Of a DNA stretch of 25,068 nt, positions 23,864-25,068 are shown one piece after another. How positions within the stretch are numbered: the first letter of the stretch is position 1; each line of letters begins with the position of its first letter. The stretch comes from JAGGTJ01 sp964457545 (GTDB lineage Bacteria > Desulfobacterota > DSM-4660 > Desulfatiglandales > Desulfatiglandaceae): contig CAYWEN010000017.1 in the NCBI GenBank assembly GCA_964457545.1, positions 1 through 25,068 on the forward strand, read 5' to 3'. The notes below the pieces were generated by a model, which saw only the letters and a list, made by a program, of their open reading frames with translations, was not told the origin of the DNA and did no database searches. Both the position numbers and the translations under genes were made by a program.

Positions 23864-24382
23864 ATGCAGTTTCAGAAAAAATTGTTGATACCGTATGACG
23901 CCATTCAGAAAAGGGTAAGAGAATTGGCCAGGCAGATATCTATTGATTACAGAGGTAAAGATACTGTTCTTATAGGCATGTTAAACGGTGCAGTTTTCTT
24001 TTTTTCTGATTTGGCCTTACAATTGACGGTCCCGGCAAAAATAGATTTTATCAGGGCCTCCAGTTATGGATCCCAGATGATATCCTCTGGCAAGGTCAAG
24101 CTGACCAAGGATGTTGAACTGTCTGTTACAGACAAGTCTGTACTGATAATAGAGGACATTGTGGATACGGGATTGACTGTTTCGCATGTTATTAGCCACC
24201 TTAACACCAGGGACCCGGAGTCAGTTGAGGTGTGTGCTCTTATAGACAAATCTGAAAGAAGAGAGATAAACGTTGCTGTAAGATATTGCGGCTTCAGGCT
24301 AAAGGAGGGCTTTGTTGTAGGATATGGTCTGGATTGTAATGAGGAATACCGGTGTCTGAAAGATATTTATACCCTGGAATAG
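23864..24382 (+). CDS. hpt: Hypoxanthine phosphoribosyltransferase
   Basis: Purine-salvage enzyme that joins hypoxanthine (and usually guanine) to PRPP. At 172 residues it is typical of bacterial Hpt. The PRPP-binding motif IIEDIVDTGLT is at 95-105, the flexible catalytic loop with SSYGS at 66-70, and the purine-binding C-terminal region FVVGYGLDCNEEYRCL at 150-165. GGGAGGAG lies close upstream of the ATG. It is probably transcribed alone or from its own promoter after the fetB terminator. PurF on the opposite strand supplies the de novo branch of the same pathway, but the two genes are far apart. Confidence 0.96.
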   Translation: MQFQKKLLIPYDAIQKRVRELARQISIDYRGKDTVLIGMLNGAVFFFSDLALQLTVPAKIDFIRASSYGSQMISSGKVKLTKDVELSVTDKSVLIIEDIVDTGLTVSHVISHLNTRDPESVEVCALIDKSERREINVAVRYCGFRLKEGFVVGYGLDCNEEYRCLKDIYTLE

Positions 24383-24455
24383 AATGGCCTGTATGAGGAT
24401 ACACAAAATACCTTTTTTCAACCTGTGCCTTGTTGTGAAAAAATTGTCATAATGG

Positions 24456-24464
24456 TTATCCACA
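24456..24464 (+). promoter_or_regulatory. Single consensus DnaA box
   Basis: TTATCCACA is an exact DnaA-box consensus lying in the 248-base gap between hpt and the zinc-ribbon gene. Only one copy was noticed and there is no AT-rich unwinding element or dnaA/dnaN nearby, so this is not an origin. It could be a titration or regulatory site, or chance. In the same gap CCTGGTC/GACCAGG forms a 7-bp stem with a 12-base loop (24503-24528), without a T run. Confidence 0.3.
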
Positions 24465-24630
24465 GCTTTTGAGTGCTGTACATATAACAAGTTTGTTGAA
24501 ACCCTGGTCAGAAGGTACACAGACCAGGAAAGCCAGGAACCGTTTGTCCTGTACTTTGGTCTCTCTACCTTGAATATCAACATGGCATGGGTACAGGGAT
24601 ATCCGAACAAATCTGACAGGAGATTTTATT

Positions 24631-25068
24631 ATGAAAATAGTATGTGAAAAGTGTGGCACAGGATTCAAGGCAGATGATTCCTTGATCAAGGATGCAGGAA
24701 CCAAGGTGCGTTGTTCTGTATGTAAGCATGTTTTTACTGTTTATCCGCCACAGAAAGAACCTGTTGAGGGGCGAGAAAATGCACAGGAAGAGTCTGAAGC
24801 CGCTGATGAGGATATCCGTAAGGCCGAAAAGACTTCTGATGACATAAAACACATGGAGGAAAAACAGGGAACAGACAAGGATAATGAGGAACCTGTTTCA
24901 ACCTCTGTTCCCGATCAAAGCGAATTTCCTGAAGAAGAGGATGCGGGATCAGAAGACAGTCTGGATGACTTTGATCATGATTTTTCAACAGAAGAACAGG
25001 ACAGTTTTGATGCCCTGAATCATGAAGATCTGGACGACGGTAATGAGGAAGAAGGTGGTTTGCAGCCA
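24631..25068 (+). CDS. MJ0042-type zinc-ribbon protein with acidic tail (3' end outside window)
   Basis: The first 146 codons of a gene that runs off the right edge, with no stop in the window. The N-terminus MKIVCEKCGTGFKADDSLI and then VRCSVCKHVFTV gives two CxxC pairs (Cys5/Cys8 and Cys28/Cys31), the MJ0042/zinc_ribbon family finger. After about residue 40 the sequence becomes strongly acidic and low in complexity, rich in Glu and Asp. In delta-proteobacterial relatives such proteins often continue into a membrane segment and a DUF3426 domain; that part is not visible here. AGGAG lies eight bases before the ATG at 24631. Function is unknown. Confidence 0.8.
   Translation, partial: MKIVCEKCGTGFKADDSLIKDAGTKVRCSVCKHVFTVYPPQKEPVEGRENAQEESEAADEDIRKAEKTSDDIKHMEEKQGTDKDNEEPVSTSVPDQSEFPEEEDAGSEDSLDDFDHDFSTEEQDSFDALNHEDLDDGNEEEGGLQP

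Noticed and set aside
24456..24704. Minus-strand frames overlapping the right-edge zinc-ribbon gene
   Set aside because: Antisense to a frame with clear CxxC pairs and AGGAG; no ribosome sites of their own.

Overview
The window reads as a piece of chromosome from an anaerobic, AT-leaning Gram-negative bacterium, most likely a Desulfobacterota relative of the Desulfobacterales. This is inferred from gene content: a 2-hydroxyacyl-CoA-dehydratase-type radical enzyme with its ATP-dependent activase, a cytidylate-kinase-like protein, a Rossmann/PAS/GAF histidine kinase, a Bacillus-type iron-sulfur PurF, and an MJ0042 zinc-ribbon protein with a long acidic tail. There are no rRNA or tRNA genes, insertion sequences, prophage genes or CRISPR arrays that I can see.

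Layout. From about 220 to 19814 every gene is on the minus strand; from 20231 to the right edge every gene is on the plus strand. The strand switch lies in the 416-base gap between carA and trmO. Minus-strand units, in transcription order, are: (a) carA, carB, purF and a 56-residue protein, for carbamoyl phosphate and the first step of purine synthesis; (b) an MBL-fold hydrolase, a single 2-hydroxyacyl-CoA-dehydratase-like subunit and its activase, with a good promoter overlapping a dyad and a 12-bp hairpin in the leader; (c) a histidine kinase with an N-terminal Rossmann domain and its stand-alone receiver, closed by a clear terminator; (d) a cytidylate-kinase-like protein isolated between two gene-poor gaps; (e) nadA, panP, murJ and a small zinc-ribbon protein. 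The left edge holds the last codons of an unidentified plus-strand gene that converges on unit (e).

The plus-strand genes are trmO overlapping recD2, a lone FetB/UPF0014 permease without its ATPase, hpt, and the start of an MJ0042-type zinc-ribbon protein that runs off the right edge.

Functionally most of the window is housekeeping (NAD, beta-alanine/CoA, purine and pyrimidine precursors, lipid II export, DNA repair). The part most likely to hide undescribed biology is unit (b): one dehydratase-family subunit plus activase, without the second subunit that canonical dehydratases need. That resembles the double-cubane cluster protein pairs (YjiM/YjiL type), whose natural substrates are not settled. 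The second candidate is the sensor kinase, whose N-terminus looks like a dinucleotide-binding fold.
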